Source: Paenibacillus gallinarum (GTDB lineage Bacteria > Bacillota > Bacilli > Paenibacillales > Paenibacillaceae). From it: a stretch of DNA of 64,000 bases. Below, in pieces: positions 1 through 8,864 of this stretch. Positions within the stretch are counted from its first letter, which is position 1, and each line of letters opens with the position of its first letter. Below the pieces are notes generated by a model. It did not search any database and had not been told where the DNA came from. It was given only the letters and a program-made list of their open reading frames with translations. The position numbers and the translations under genes were made by a program. The DNA lies in contig NZ_JACSQL010000015.1 in the NCBI RefSeq assembly GCF_014836635.1, positions 1 through 64,000 on the forward strand. The letters run 5' to 3'.

Positions 1-111
1 GGCGATAGCGGAGGGGTTCCACACGTACCCATCCCGAACACGACCGTTAAGCCCTCCAGCGCCGATGGTACTTGGACTGCAGGGTCCTGGGAGAGTAGGA
101 CGTTGCCAAGC
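1..111 (+). rRNA. rrf: 5S ribosomal RNA, 5' end cut by window edge
   Basis: The first 111 bases match the conserved 5S rRNA of Bacillales: the CCCATCCCGAACACGACCG loop region at about 29-47, the GCGCCGATGGTACT arm and the GGGAGAGTAGGACG segment near the 3' end. The last bases should pair with the missing 5' bases, so roughly six nucleotides lie outside the window. As the usual last gene of an rRNA operon, it implies 16S and 23S genes to the left. A terminator follows ten bases later. Confidence 0.95.
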
Positions 112-120
112 ACAACACTG

Positions 121-161
121 AAAACACACTTTCGATGTATATCGGAAGTGTGTTTTTGTAT
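121..161 (+). terminator. Intrinsic terminator of the rRNA operon
   Basis: A 16 bp stem (121-136 with 141-156, one G-T pair) closes a GTAT loop and is followed by T-rich sequence. It starts ten bases after the 5S gene and is the expected rRNA operon terminator. Confidence 0.9.
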
Positions 162-640
162 ATATTTCTTAACATATTTGCATTGTAAACTGTCGATTTT
201 TATAGATGATTTCCTCTAGTTCAATTATAATATGTCCCGTAATAAACCTAGCTTTTCACTTGCTAGATATGAAATAACACGTCCGTTAATTTCTCCGAGT
301 TGCCCTTCTTGCCTAACACTCTTATTTTTCGCATTGTCCTTCTTCTATATGCAATCAGCTAGCAGTTGAATCAGTATCTACGTTTCTGGCGTCACTGAAT
401 TGAAGGTAATATCTCTTTGAGCCTAACTCTTTGGCCATTGAAATTGTAATGGTATTAATGACATCCCTTTGTTATTCGTATATCTTAGCATCTTATGTGG
501 GATCGATGGATACGTAACATGGTTAATGCTTACAACGCTTTTGATATTCTAAACCTAGAGACAAGAACAGTTTTTATGTATGAACAAGGTATTTGAGTGA
601 TAATAGAGAAGTATACAAAATAATATACGTTATCTATGTG
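162..640. other. Intergenic stretch without a recognisable gene
   Basis: About 480 AT-rich bases between the rRNA terminator and the ribosome binding site of the next gene. No reading frame with a plausible start and ribosome binding site, no tRNA fold and no strong hairpin was seen. It must hold the promoter of the 661-2170 unit, but no convincing -35/-10 pair was picked out. Confidence 0.5.
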
Positions 641-660
641 TTCAGAAGGGATATTATTTT

Positions 661-1200
661 ATGATTATCATGATCAATGGTGCATTTGGATCAGGAAAAA
701 CGACAGCCGCGGAAGCTTTGAATAAGAAGATTCCAAACAGTATGGTTTTTGACCCCGAAGAGATTGGTTATATGTTGAGAAAAGTAATACCAGACGAGGT
801 GAAATATAAGGAAGAACAAACGGATAATTTTCAAGATTTAGAGTTGTGGAGAACACTAGTTGTCGCTTGTGCTAAAGAACTAAAACGAAAATACTACCGT
901 ACACTGATTATACCAATGACCCTATATAAACTTGAAAATTATGAATATATAAGGAATGGACTTGGGGAAATAGATTCAGATATCTATCATTTTTGTCTTA
1001 CTGCATCTAAAGATACAATCCATGGTAGACTGAATGAGCGAGGAGAAACACCTGGTGAATGGGTATATCGACAAACAGAACGTTGTATCACGGCATTTGA
1101 AGACGCACGGTTTGAGATTAAACTTGATACAGACCAGATGAAAAGAGAAGAAGTCGTTAAGACGATTTTGGATCACATCAAAGGAGGGCACCTGACATGA
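661..1200 (+). CDS. TmrB-like P-loop ATP-binding protein
   Basis: This 179-residue protein begins with a Walker A motif, GAFGSGKT, at residues 6-13. A DPEEIGYMLR segment and an LWRTL segment follow at the spacing found in Bacillus TmrB, the tunicamycin resistance protein (197 residues), with further similarity around the central IPMT motif. The family are P-loop proteins related to small-molecule kinases; TmrB is thought to act by binding tunicamycin at the membrane, and no substrate can be assigned here. AGAAGGG about ten bases upstream supports the start at 661. The end overlaps the next gene by ATGA, so the two are translationally coupled. Confidence 0.75.
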   Translation: MIIMINGAFGSGKTTAAEALNKKIPNSMVFDPEEIGYMLRKVIPDEVKYKEEQTDNFQDLELWRTLVVACAKELKRKYYRTLIIPMTLYKLENYEYIRNGLGEIDSDIYHFCLTASKDTIHGRLNERGETPGEWVYRQTERCITAFEDARFEIKLDTDQMKREEVVKTILDHIKGGHLT

Positions 1201-1793
1201 CATCTACTGAAACCCATATTTATATGGTTAGACATGCAGAATCTATATATATTCATGGAGAGGAACGTTCACGAGGTCTTACGGAGAAAGGTTTAGAGTA
1301 CGCGAGATGTGTTGCAAATGTGTTCGCCGATATTAAGGTAGATGCTGTGGTCTCAAGTCCTTATAAAAGAGCAGTGCAGACGGTTCAGTATATAGCGGAT
1401 CAAAAAGGGCTACCGATCAAAGAATATGAAAATTTGCGCGAACGTTTGATAAAAGGACCCCTTTACGAAGAAAAATGGGAGGTCATTGTCCAGGCCATCA
1501 AAAAGTCATTTGATGACAAGGATTACTCGCTGCACGGAGGGGAGTCGACAAAGCAGACGCAAGAGCGGTCTATTCCTGTACTTGAACTTCTACTGGAACA
1601 ATATGCAGGAAAACATGTTATCATGGGTACGCACGGAAATATCATGACCATTATGATGAACTATTATGATTCAAATTATGGATTTCACTTTTGGAAACAA
1701 ACCACGATGCCGGATATTTATCATTTAATTTTTCGTGATATGAAGCTGATTAAAGTAGAGCGCATGTGGAATACCCCCATACACCAAGAATAA
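1197..1793 (+). CDS. Histidine phosphatase family protein (phosphoglycerate mutase-like)
   Basis: A 198-residue member of the histidine phosphatase superfamily. The phosphohistidine motif VRHAES lies at residues 11-16, followed by the family's GLTEKG segment, the SSPYKRAVQT segment, and a C-terminal THGNIM with the second catalytic histidine. These residues indicate a working phosphatase, but the substrate is not visible. The start overlaps the stop of the TmrB-like gene by four bases, and the next gene starts 15 bases after its stop, so the three form an operon. A kinase-like protein beside a phosphatase hints at a shared small-molecule substrate; this is inference. Confidence 0.85.
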   Translation: MTSTETHIYMVRHAESIYIHGEERSRGLTEKGLEYARCVANVFADIKVDAVVSSPYKRAVQTVQYIADQKGLPIKEYENLRERLIKGPLYEEKWEVIVQAIKKSFDDKDYSLHGGESTKQTQERSIPVLELLLEQYAGKHVIMGTHGNIMTIMMNYYDSNYGFHFWKQTTMPDIYHLIFRDMKLIKVERMWNTPIHQE

Positions 1794-1807
1794 AGGAGAA
1801 CGGTTTT

Positions 1808-2170
1808 ATGAAAAAAGCTACCATTAAAGCATATTGTCATTCTAAAAAGGGGGCAACAGAAGAATACCCATTTGGTCCTGCGCCCCTAGTTGTCAAAATT
1901 GGAGGCAAGATGTTTGCCTTAATAACATTCAATGAGAAACAGGAAGCGACTGATATTTCTCTCAAATGTGATCCCGTGATTGCTGAGAATTTGAGAGAAC
2001 AGCATGAAGAAGTTGTCCCCGGCTATCATCTCAATAAGAAGCATTGGAACTCGATATCTCTTCAAGGAAGTTTATCGCTTGAGGATGTAACATCAATGAT
2101 TGATCATTCCTATGAGCTTGTCCTAAAAAGCCTGACTAAAAAACAACAAGAACTAATCCTTACTTCTTAA
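1808..2170 (+). CDS. MmcQ/YjbR family protein
   Basis: A 120-residue protein with the MmcQ/YjbR signature: an early YPFG segment followed by VKIGGKMFALI, then the GYHLNKKHWNSI segment, and a C-terminal helix. The fold resembles CyaY-like double-wing proteins and is often called DNA-binding, but the biochemical role is not settled. An open frame extends upstream to 1766, but AAGGAG at 1793-1798 with about nine bases of spacing points to the ATG at 1808. It is the last gene of the unit and a hairpin terminator follows. Confidence 0.85.
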   Translation: MKKATIKAYCHSKKGATEEYPFGPAPLVVKIGGKMFALITFNEKQEATDISLKCDPVIAENLREQHEEVVPGYHLNKKHWNSISLQGSLSLEDVTSMIDHSYELVLKSLTKKQQELILTS

Positions 2171-2255
2171 ACAGTAATCCTTTTGCAGAAGCATTGGAGA
2201 AAGGACAGCCTCTTAATTTGCGTAGACCTGATTTAAGTCCGTTAAAAACAAGGAT

Positions 2256-2297
2256 GCTTGCTCCCAAAACCAGGGGGTAAGCCTTTTCGCTTTTTCA
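2256..2297 (+). terminator. Probable terminator of the 661-2170 unit
   Basis: A 10 bp stem (2256-2265 with 2273-2282, two G-T pairs) with a seven-base loop, followed by CTTTTCGCTTTTTC. It lies 86 bases after the MmcQ-like gene. Confidence 0.6.
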
Positions 2298-3105
2298 GCC
2301 GTAGTAGGTTTCTGTCTGCTGCTGCTTGAACCCAATTTCTAATGAGGAAATATTTATTAACTTAGATGACTTAAAGATGATTTAGATGATTTTATTGAAA
2401 GAACTTAAACAGCCTGTAATTAAAATCTCAACTCAGCATGATCGAACTTTGTCCATAATATCGCTAACCGCTGACTCTAGGAAATAGCTTGGGCAAAGAG
2501 GATTAGTAAAAGCTATTCATTGTAGTCCTTTTATTCTGTACTTCAGTTTGTTCTGTTATATTATTGCAAAACATCCCCCTTTTCAATTCTCCTCAAGTAG
2601 TACCACTCGATTCTCCTCCTAGGTTACCAGCGCATCTTCCCAAAGGAAAACGATTTAAGGAATTAGCAAAATGATAAGCTTTAATGATAAATTTTTAGGA
2701 TTCCTGAGATGTTCAGGTTTGAAATAATCAGGATCTACTATATCGATATTATCCGATTATTAACGCATTTTGACGAAACAAGCTCACGATGCTCTCAAAG
2801 TTCTAAAGAACTCTCGAAATTTTAAGAAAAACGTTATGTGCTAAAATCTTTATGTACTGAATTAGAAAATCTTCTGAAAATCTTCTGAGCATAGCTAGTC
2901 CGTAGGGCTTCAAATCTAGGAACAGGGTCAGTGCAAAAGTATAGGGATATAATAAACATAATCCTCTGGAAGATAAGTAACAGATCGACTAGAAAAAGGG
3001 TAATGTATGTAGAAGTGAGAAGTGGAAGAGAGCCTTGAAATAGATCACATGAAGGGTTGATATCTTTATTTTTTAAATAATTGTGACAGAATAAATAAAT
3101 GGATG
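2298..3105. other. Long non-coding stretch upstream of the fructose operon
   Basis: About 800 AT-rich bases without a credible gene on either strand. Visible small structures are a perfect 14-base palindrome at 2799-2812 and an exact tandem duplication of an 11-base unit at 2866-2887. No remnant of a known protein, RNA family or mobile element could be recognised. Confidence 0.5.
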
Positions 3106-3109
3106 ATAG

Positions 3110-3164
3110 TTTTTGAATATTTTTGATAGAAAATGATTGTTTTTTGATGATTTTATGATACTAT
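3110..3164 (+). promoter_or_regulatory. Candidate FruR operator/promoter region of the fru operon
   Basis: TTTTTGA occurs three times on the same strand, at 3110, 3120 and 3141. The spacings of 10 and 21 bases put all copies on one face of the helix. A -10-like TACTAT lies at 3159-3164 and the fruR ribosome binding site starts at 3175. DeoR-type regulators of fructose operons often bind direct repeats, so autoregulation by FruR and relief by fructose 1-phosphate is plausible. The site is inferred from pattern only. Confidence 0.4.
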
Positions 3165-3187
3165 AAGAGCTGGCAGGAGGAATGGGA

Positions 3188-3934
3188 ATGCTTACTGAAG
3201 AACGATACCGTTTGATTTTAGAACGCTTACAATCACGGGGCGTTGTCAAACTGCAAGAGCTTGTAGAGTTGTTAGGGGCTTCTGAATCAACAGTTAGAAG
3301 AGATCTTATTGATCTGGAGGCAAATCGTCTTCTCAAGCGAGTGCATGGTGGTGCTTCACTACTTACACAGAAAAGCACCGAACCAGGTATGGATGAAAAA
3401 ACATTCAAAAACATTCATGAGAAAAATAAAGTTGCCAGGCTTGCAGCAGAGCAATTGCAAAATGGAGACTGTATCTATCTAGATGCAGGTACAACTACAC
3501 TTTCCATGATTCCTTATATAGAAGCAGAGAATATTACAGTGGTAACCAATGGTCTGTCTCATGTGGACGCCTTAGTATCAAAAAATATTCGCAGTTACTT
3601 GCTTGGCGGTTTGATGAAAACGCATACGAAAGCAGTCGTAGGGAGTATCGCACTTCAAAATATGAATCAATTCCGTTTTGATAAATCATTTATAGGAACG
3701 AATGGGATTGATGTAAAGATGGGGTATACTACTCCTGACCCGGAGGAAGCCTTAATAAAACGGAACGCACATTTGTTGTCTGGTGAAACTTATGTGTTGG
3801 CTGATTCCAGTAAATTTGGTGAGATTACGTTTGCTAAGTTGTTTGACTTAAATGAAGCAACGTTAATTACCGACATGGTACCAGAACCATACAAAGTTCC
3901 CATTGGTCAGAAATATAAAGTAATTGAGGGATGA
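3188..3934 (+). CDS. fruR: DeoR family transcriptional regulator of the fructose operon
   Basis: This 248-residue protein opens with the typical DeoR start MLTEERYRLIL. A winged helix-turn-helix (residues about 18-55, with ESTVRRDLIDLE as recognition region) is followed by a DeoR-C sensor domain containing the DAGTTT sugar-phosphate loop and GTNGID. AGGAGG at 3175-3180 lies too close to the ATG at 3182 and correctly spaced for the ATG at 3188, so the latter was chosen. Family members respond to sugar phosphates, here presumably fructose 1-phosphate. It is the first gene of fruR-fruK-fruA and ends three bases before fruK. Confidence 0.92.
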   Translation: MLTEERYRLILERLQSRGVVKLQELVELLGASESTVRRDLIDLEANRLLKRVHGGASLLTQKSTEPGMDEKTFKNIHEKNKVARLAAEQLQNGDCIYLDAGTTTLSMIPYIEAENITVVTNGLSHVDALVSKNIRSYLLGGLMKTHTKAVVGSIALQNMNQFRFDKSFIGTNGIDVKMGYTTPDPEEALIKRNAHLLSGETYVLADSSKFGEITFAKLFDLNEATLITDMVPEPYKVPIGQKYKVIEG

Positions 3935-3937
3935 ACA

Positions 3938-4852
3938 ATGATCTACACAGTGACACTGAATCCTTCCATTGATTACATCGTGGAAGTCGAACATTTACAG
4001 CTCGGACATTTAAACCGAATGAAACGGGATTTGAAGTTACCTGGCGGGAAAGGAATTAACGTTTCTAGAGTCCTTACCCAACTTGGTGCAGAGAATACAG
4101 CGATGGGATTCCTTGGCGGATTTACAGGTGAATTCATTCGTGATTTCTTATCCAAAAGCATGGTCGATTCTGACTTTGTATCGATTTCCGATGATACAAG
4201 AATCAATGTGAAGCTGAAGCATGGAGATGAAACGGAAATTAATGGACTTGGACCTGCTATTACGAATGAAGAAGCGCAAGCTCTTGTAGCAAAGCTCTCT
4301 CATTTGAAAAAAGGTGATATTCTCGTTCTATCGGGCAGTGTACCTCCTTCTCTTGGCAGCGACTTTTATGAACGATTGATTCAGGTATGTAAAGAAGCAG
4401 GGGCAGACTTTGTAATCGATACAACCGGAGAAGCCTTGTTAAAAGCACTAAAAGATAAGCCGCTTCTGGTAAAGCCGAATCATCATGAACTAGCTGAACT
4501 ATTTGGCGTTACCATTGATACGAAAGAGGATTTAGTAAAGTATGGCCGGAAACTTCTTGAAGAAGGTGCTAAACATGTGCTCATCTCTATGGCGGGTGAA
4601 GGTGCACTGTTGATTACGGATAACGAGGTATATCACGCTAATGTTCCTGCTGGTAAAGTGAAGAATTCAGTAGGTGCTGGAGATTCCATGATTGCTGGAT
4701 TTATTGGAACGTTTGCTCTCACAGGCGATGTACTGAAATCTTTCCGTACGGGTGTTGCCTCAGGAAGTGCAACTGCGTTCTCCGATGATCTTGCAGTGAA
4801 AGAACAGATTGAAACACTGATTCCTCAAGTACAAATTAACGAGTGGAAATAA
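3938..4852 (+). CDS. fruK: 1-phosphofructokinase
   Basis: A PfkB/ribokinase-family sugar kinase of 304 residues that phosphorylates fructose 1-phosphate to fructose 1,6-bisphosphate with ATP. The N-terminal VTLNPSIDYIVEV, the signature GGKGINVSRVL near residue 38 and the C-terminal GAGDSMIAGF with the catalytic aspartate are all present, and length matches the family. It starts three bases after fruR and precedes the fructose transporter, so it handles the product of FruA. Confidence 0.95.
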   Translation: MIYTVTLNPSIDYIVEVEHLQLGHLNRMKRDLKLPGGKGINVSRVLTQLGAENTAMGFLGGFTGEFIRDFLSKSMVDSDFVSISDDTRINVKLKHGDETEINGLGPAITNEEAQALVAKLSHLKKGDILVLSGSVPPSLGSDFYERLIQVCKEAGADFVIDTTGEALLKALKDKPLLVKPNHHELAELFGVTIDTKEDLVKYGRKLLEEGAKHVLISMAGEGALLITDNEVYHANVPAGKVKNSVGAGDSMIAGFIGTFALTGDVLKSFRTGVASGSATAFSDDLAVKEQIETLIPQVQINEWK

Positions 4853-4914
4853 CATACATCATGGGTAAGGTTGCTCGTTTTTGATCACTTGCCTAAGTTA
4901 AAGGAGTGCATATC

Positions 4915-6864
4915 GTGAGAATTACGGATCTGATGATCAAAGAAGTAATGATAATGGATTTAAAGGCAACAACGAAAGCCGAAGCGATTGACGAACTGAT
5001 TGCGAGCCTTAACAAAAGCGGACGTATTAATGACCCGAAATTGTTCAAGGAAGCGATCTATAAGAGAGAAGAGCAATCAAGTACGGGAATTGGTGGAGGT
5101 ATTGCGATGCCGCATGCCAAAACTAAAGCAGTCAATGAGCCAACAGTTGTTTTTGCAAAAAGCAAAGCAGGGATTGACTTTGATTCTTTAGATGGAGCAC
5201 CAGCTCATGTATTCTTTATGATTGCTGCCCCAGAAGGAGCAGGTAATACGCATCTTCGTACGCTTGCTGCTTTGTCTAAGCTTTTAATCGATGCTGATTT
5301 CATCGAGCAATTGATGAATACGAAAACGCCGGATGAAGTAACTGCATTATTTAATGATAAACAACAAGATGAAGAAGCGGAGCAAGCGAAAAAAGAAGCA
5401 GAAAAAGCAAGTGCTGCTAAAGCAGCTCCTGTGGAAACAAAATCAAAAACAGAAGCAGAAACCAAAGCAGATAACTCCGAAGATTTTGTTGTAGCCGTTA
5501 CGGCTTGCCCGACAGGTATTGCTCATACTTTTATGGCAGAAGATGCATTGCTTAAAAAAGCAAAAGAGATGGGAGTAAATATCCGGGTAGAGACGAATGG
5601 TGCAGAAGGAGCGAAAAACGTTCTGACTGAAGATGAAATTCGCCGGGCAAAAGGGGTTATCATTGCAGCTGGTAAAAAGGTTGATCTGGACCGTTTCCAT
5701 GGAAAACCTGTACTTCAGCGCCCTGTAGCGGACGGAATTCGCAAACCAGAAGAACTAATTACCAAGGCTTTAAAAGGTGATGCACCTATACTTCATGCGG
5801 ATGCTGCGTCCTCTTCTTCCTCTGCGGATGAAGAAAAGACAAGCATAGGAAGTACGCTCTATAAAAACCTGATGAACGGGATTTCGCATATGCTTCCATT
5901 CGTAGTGGGTGGAGGTATCCTGCTTGCTATCTCCTTCTTGATTGAACAAGCAGCTGGTGCGGATAGTCCGATCTTCCAGTTATTGCAGACGATTGGAGGC
6001 GGAGATGGTGCATTCCACTTCCTGATTCCGGTCCTTGCTGGTTTTATTGCAATGAGTATTGGTGATCGTTCAGCTCTCATGCCAGGTATGGTCGGCGGTT
6101 TAATGGCAGTAAATGCAAACGCTGGATTCCTTGGCGGTCTTGCAGCCGGTTTTCTAGCGGGTTATGTGATCCTTGGTCTGCGTAGAGTATTTAAATATTT
6201 ACCATCTGCGATTGATGGATTGAAATCCATCATGCTTTATCCTGTTTTTGGTCTTCTGATTACCGGTGCAGCCATGTACTACATTCTCTCACCGATTTTC
6301 AGTTGGATTAACGTAGGATTGGTGGATATACTGAATAACCTGGGTACAGGGAATATGGTGCTTCTTGGTGTCATTCTTGCTGGAATGATGTCCGTTGATA
6401 TGGGTGGTCCGTTTAATAAAGCGGCATATACGTTTTCCATTGGTGTCTTTACTTCCAGCGGGAACGAGAACGGGCTGATGATGGCAGCAGTAATGGCCGG
6501 CGGTATGGTTCCGCCACTTGCCATTGCACTGGCTACGACATTCTTCAAAAATAAATTTACGGAACAAGAACGTAAATCAGGTGTAACGAATTACGTGCTG
6601 GGACTCTCCTTCATTACCGAAGGTGCGATTCCATTTGCAGCAGCAGATCCGCTTCGTGTCCTGACTTCCTGTATTATTGGTTCCGGTATTGCAGGCGGAC
6701 TAACACAATTGTGGGGAATTAACCTTCCTGCACCGCATGGCGGTATTTTCGTAGCAGCACTTGCTAACCATGCCTTGCTGTTTTTACTTGCTGTAGTGAT
6801 TGGTGCGGTTGTGTCTGGTCTGATTCTCGGATTATGGAAAAAACCAATTGAAGTAAAAGCATAA
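4915..6864 (+). CDS. fruA: PTS fructose transporter subunit IIABC
   Basis: A 649-residue fused fructose phosphotransferase permease that imports fructose as fructose 1-phosphate. Domain order: EIIA (1-150) with phosphorylated His67 in GGGIAMPHAK; an Ala/Glu/Lys-rich linker (150-190); EIIB (190-290) with phospho-cysteine Cys198 in ACPTGIAHT; membrane EIIC (320-640). The longest frame begins with a GTG at 4906, inside the ribosome binding site AAGGAG (4901-4906); the GTG at 4915 has proper spacing and was chosen. HPr and enzyme I are not in the window. A terminator follows nine bases after the stop. Confidence 0.95.
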   Translation: MRITDLMIKEVMIMDLKATTKAEAIDELIASLNKSGRINDPKLFKEAIYKREEQSSTGIGGGIAMPHAKTKAVNEPTVVFAKSKAGIDFDSLDGAPAHVFFMIAAPEGAGNTHLRTLAALSKLLIDADFIEQLMNTKTPDEVTALFNDKQQDEEAEQAKKEAEKASAAKAAPVETKSKTEAETKADNSEDFVVAVTACPTGIAHTFMAEDALLKKAKEMGVNIRVETNGAEGAKNVLTEDEIRRAKGVIIAAGKKVDLDRFHGKPVLQRPVADGIRKPEELITKALKGDAPILHADAASSSSSADEEKTSIGSTLYKNLMNGISHMLPFVVGGGILLAISFLIEQAAGADSPIFQLLQTIGGGDGAFHFLIPVLAGFIAMSIGDRSALMPGMVGGLMAVNANAGFLGGLAAGFLAGYVILGLRRVFKYLPSAIDGLKSIMLYPVFGLLITGAAMYYILSPIFSWINVGLVDILNNLGTGNMVLLGVILAGMMSVDMGGPFNKAAYTFSIGVFTSSGNENGLMMAAVMAGGMVPPLAIALATTFFKNKFTEQERKSGVTNYVLGLSFITEGAIPFAAADPLRVLTSCIIGSGIAGGLTQLWGINLPAPHGGIFVAALANHALLFLLAVVIGAVVSGLILGLWKKPIEVKA

Positions 6865-6873
6865 AATAAATAC

Positions 6874-6915
6874 AAAACCTGGAAGGGAAATATCCTTCCG
6901 GGTTTTATTTTTTAT
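6874..6915. terminator. Terminator after fruA, possibly shared with the MOSC gene
   Basis: A 14 bp stem (6874-6887 with 6893-6906) ending in ATTTTTTATA. The reverse reading is also AT-rich past the stem, so it may serve the convergent gene at 6920 as well. Confidence 0.85.
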
Positions 6916-6919
6916 AAGG

Positions 6920-7648
6920 CTAATCCAGAAGCGTAACTTCATCGCCTTCGGAAACAATACCCGTATGCAGTACTGAAGCATATATACCAAACTGATTATT
7001 TCGCTCTGTAACTATCTTTTTAAGCAGAGAGGGGTCTCGCTTCGCATTTTCTGGATGAATATTAATAATGGAGCATCGTTTACATGGTCGTTTAATTAGT
7101 AAGATAACATTCTCCCCGATTTGCATCCTTTTACCAAGCCATTGTTCCTCCATAAAAGGAACCTGATCGACAAGCGACAAAACGAAGTTCGGTCGAAATC
7201 TACGTGAATCCACTTCGTTATTTCCCCATATTTTCTCAAGTTGTGTAATGGAAGCATCTGTGACGAGTTGAATAGGTTCCTCTTCGATCGCTCCTAAGGG
7301 CACATGAGCAGGTTGGAACTGGATTGGCACAATTTCTTTTTTATACAGCTCTTCTAATGTTCGATTCAGTTCCTCATCACCAAAATAATATTTCTGTCCT
7401 AGAGGTGTAACGACTTCCACACGAGGGTAATGTTCTCGATCTTCTTGATCAGTAAAATTTGCCTGGAAACTAGCCATTTGCGGCAACTGAGTAATCGTTA
7501 CATATTGATTTTTATTTGATTTGTGTACAAAGGCGTGACTGCGATCCCCATAAAGTCCATATTCCATCACTTGAGTACGGGGTACCCGTTCTCCTTGAAA
7601 CGATTTTATAGGATGACGTACAATTTCTTTGATCCGGCCGACATACAT
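6920..7648 (-). CDS. MOSC domain-containing protein
   Basis: This 242-residue protein opens with a MOSC N-terminal beta-barrel (IKEIVRHPIKSFQGE) followed by a MOSC domain with PNFVLSL and the conserved cysteines in KRPCKRCSIINI near the C-terminus. MOSC proteins are molybdenum-cofactor sulfurases or sulfur-carrier-related reductase components; the substrate here is unknown. The frame is open from a GTG at 7657, but that codon overlaps the ribosome binding site AAGGAG, so the ATG at 7648 is the better start. No molybdenum cofactor genes are nearby. Confidence 0.8.
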   Translation of the reverse strand: MYVGRIKEIVRHPIKSFQGERVPRTQVMEYGLYGDRSHAFVHKSNKNQYVTITQLPQMASFQANFTDQEDREHYPRVEVVTPLGQKYYFGDEELNRTLEELYKKEIVPIQFQPAHVPLGAIEEEPIQLVTDASITQLEKIWGNNEVDSRRFRPNFVLSLVDQVPFMEEQWLGKRMQIGENVILLIKRPCKRCSIINIHPENAKRDPSLLKKIVTERNNQFGIYASVLHTGIVSEGDEVTLLD

Positions 7649-7774
7649 TGAATTCACTCCTTCGATTTCATGAAAAGGGTGTGCAGGTGGTAGATAACAC
7701 TTATAGATGTATAATAACTTGTTTATGGTATTTTTTGGGGTAACAATAGAAGAAAACAGGGAAAGAGGATGCGA

Positions 7775-8752
7775 ATGAGACCAATCGTCTTGAAACCTTA
7801 TAAAGATTCATGTCATGAACTAGTTGTACAGTTATATCTGGCGGTGACAGCGAAGTATAAACATGCGATTTTTTGGTGGCCAGGTCCGGAAGAAAATCAC
7901 GATAATGTGTACTGTGCCTTTGATGGAGAAATTCTTGTAGGAAAAGGACAAGTCGAAATCATAACCATTCAATCTCAGGATGAGACCGGTGAATACGAAG
8001 GAACGAAAGACGGTACAGTGGACAGCTATCACCAAATCTATATGAACATAAAGATAAGGCCTGAAGTATCCAATCAGGAGGAAGTGTTTCAGTTACTTTA
8101 CGGTGCATTATATGAACGTGCGCTTGTCCTCGCTCAAGATCTTCCTAAGACGCATTCAGTACAGCTTTGTGTAGGAAATCATCAGGCAGAAGAGGAGAAT
8201 TCAGCGCTTTTTGAGAAGCGTGATTTTACTCCGATGTATCGCCAGTATGAGATGGAAAAAGAGCTGAATAGTGTACAGGAAGCTCCCGATTTACACATCC
8301 CTGAACTTCAATTCATCCAAACTGCACTTGAATCTTCTGATGAAGAATTACGCTATCTGCGTACAGAAAGCACGATATGGCCGGAATATCCACTTGGCTT
8401 ACATCGTCTTCGTCAGTTGAAAGGAAGAACTGATTTCACTAGCTTTGCTGCGCTAGATCCGGATGGACAGCTCATAGCGAGCGTCATGGTGTGTCAAGAA
8501 AATGAGAAATCAGGCTCCATTGAAGAAGTCTTTGTCGTACCGGCTTGGCGAAAAAAAGGAATCGCAACGTATCTTATCCGCTATGGCTTACAATACTTAC
8601 AGGAAAAGGGATATACTGCAGCAAGACTTAATGTTCAGACAAAAAATGAAAAAGCACTGGAGCTTTATCAATCTCTGGGATTTACGATCTCAGGTGAAGA
8701 GCATCGTTATGGAAAAGATCTGATAAAGATCGAATCCCTCTCACACGGATAA
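7775..8752 (+). CDS. GNAT family N-acetyltransferase, two-domain
   Basis: A 325-residue protein whose C-terminal half is a clear GNAT domain: VEEVFVVPAWRKKGIAT-like acetyl-CoA-binding segment (residues about 245-262) followed by NVQTKNEKALELYQSLGF. The N-terminal half has the length of a second, degenerate GNAT domain with a LYGALYERAL segment but no clear cofactor loop. The acceptor substrate is unknown. The ATG at 7775 fits the AGAGG ribosome binding site better than the ATG six bases earlier. It is monocistronic, closed by a hairpin at 8805. Confidence 0.8.
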   Translation: MRPIVLKPYKDSCHELVVQLYLAVTAKYKHAIFWWPGPEENHDNVYCAFDGEILVGKGQVEIITIQSQDETGEYEGTKDGTVDSYHQIYMNIKIRPEVSNQEEVFQLLYGALYERALVLAQDLPKTHSVQLCVGNHQAEEENSALFEKRDFTPMYRQYEMEKELNSVQEAPDLHIPELQFIQTALESSDEELRYLRTESTIWPEYPLGLHRLRQLKGRTDFTSFAALDPDGQLIASVMVCQENEKSGSIEEVFVVPAWRKKGIATYLIRYGLQYLQEKGYTAARLNVQTKNEKALELYQSLGFTISGEEHRYGKDLIKIESLSHG

Positions 8753-8804
8753 GAAAATTCTTTCGTTCATAACTATCAAATTATATAATAGTAAAAACTG
8801 GATG

Positions 8805-8843
8805 AACCCGGATTTCCCTCTAGGAAAAAACGGGTTTCTTTAT
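8805..8843 (+). terminator. Terminator after the two-domain GNAT gene
   Basis: AACCCG at 8805-8810 pairs with CGGGTT at 8831-8836, and TTTCC with GGAAA inside it; TCTTTATTTT follows. The next frame is nominally open across this hairpin, which is why its start is placed after it. Confidence 0.7.
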
Positions 8844-8864
8844 TTTATGAAGGAGGAAGCATAT

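Noticed and set aside
2298-3105. Decayed gene or mobile element in the long gap before fruR
   Set aside because: No stretch in any frame resembled a known protein, and no terminal inverted repeats or target duplications were found; only short palindromes and an 11-base tandem duplication.
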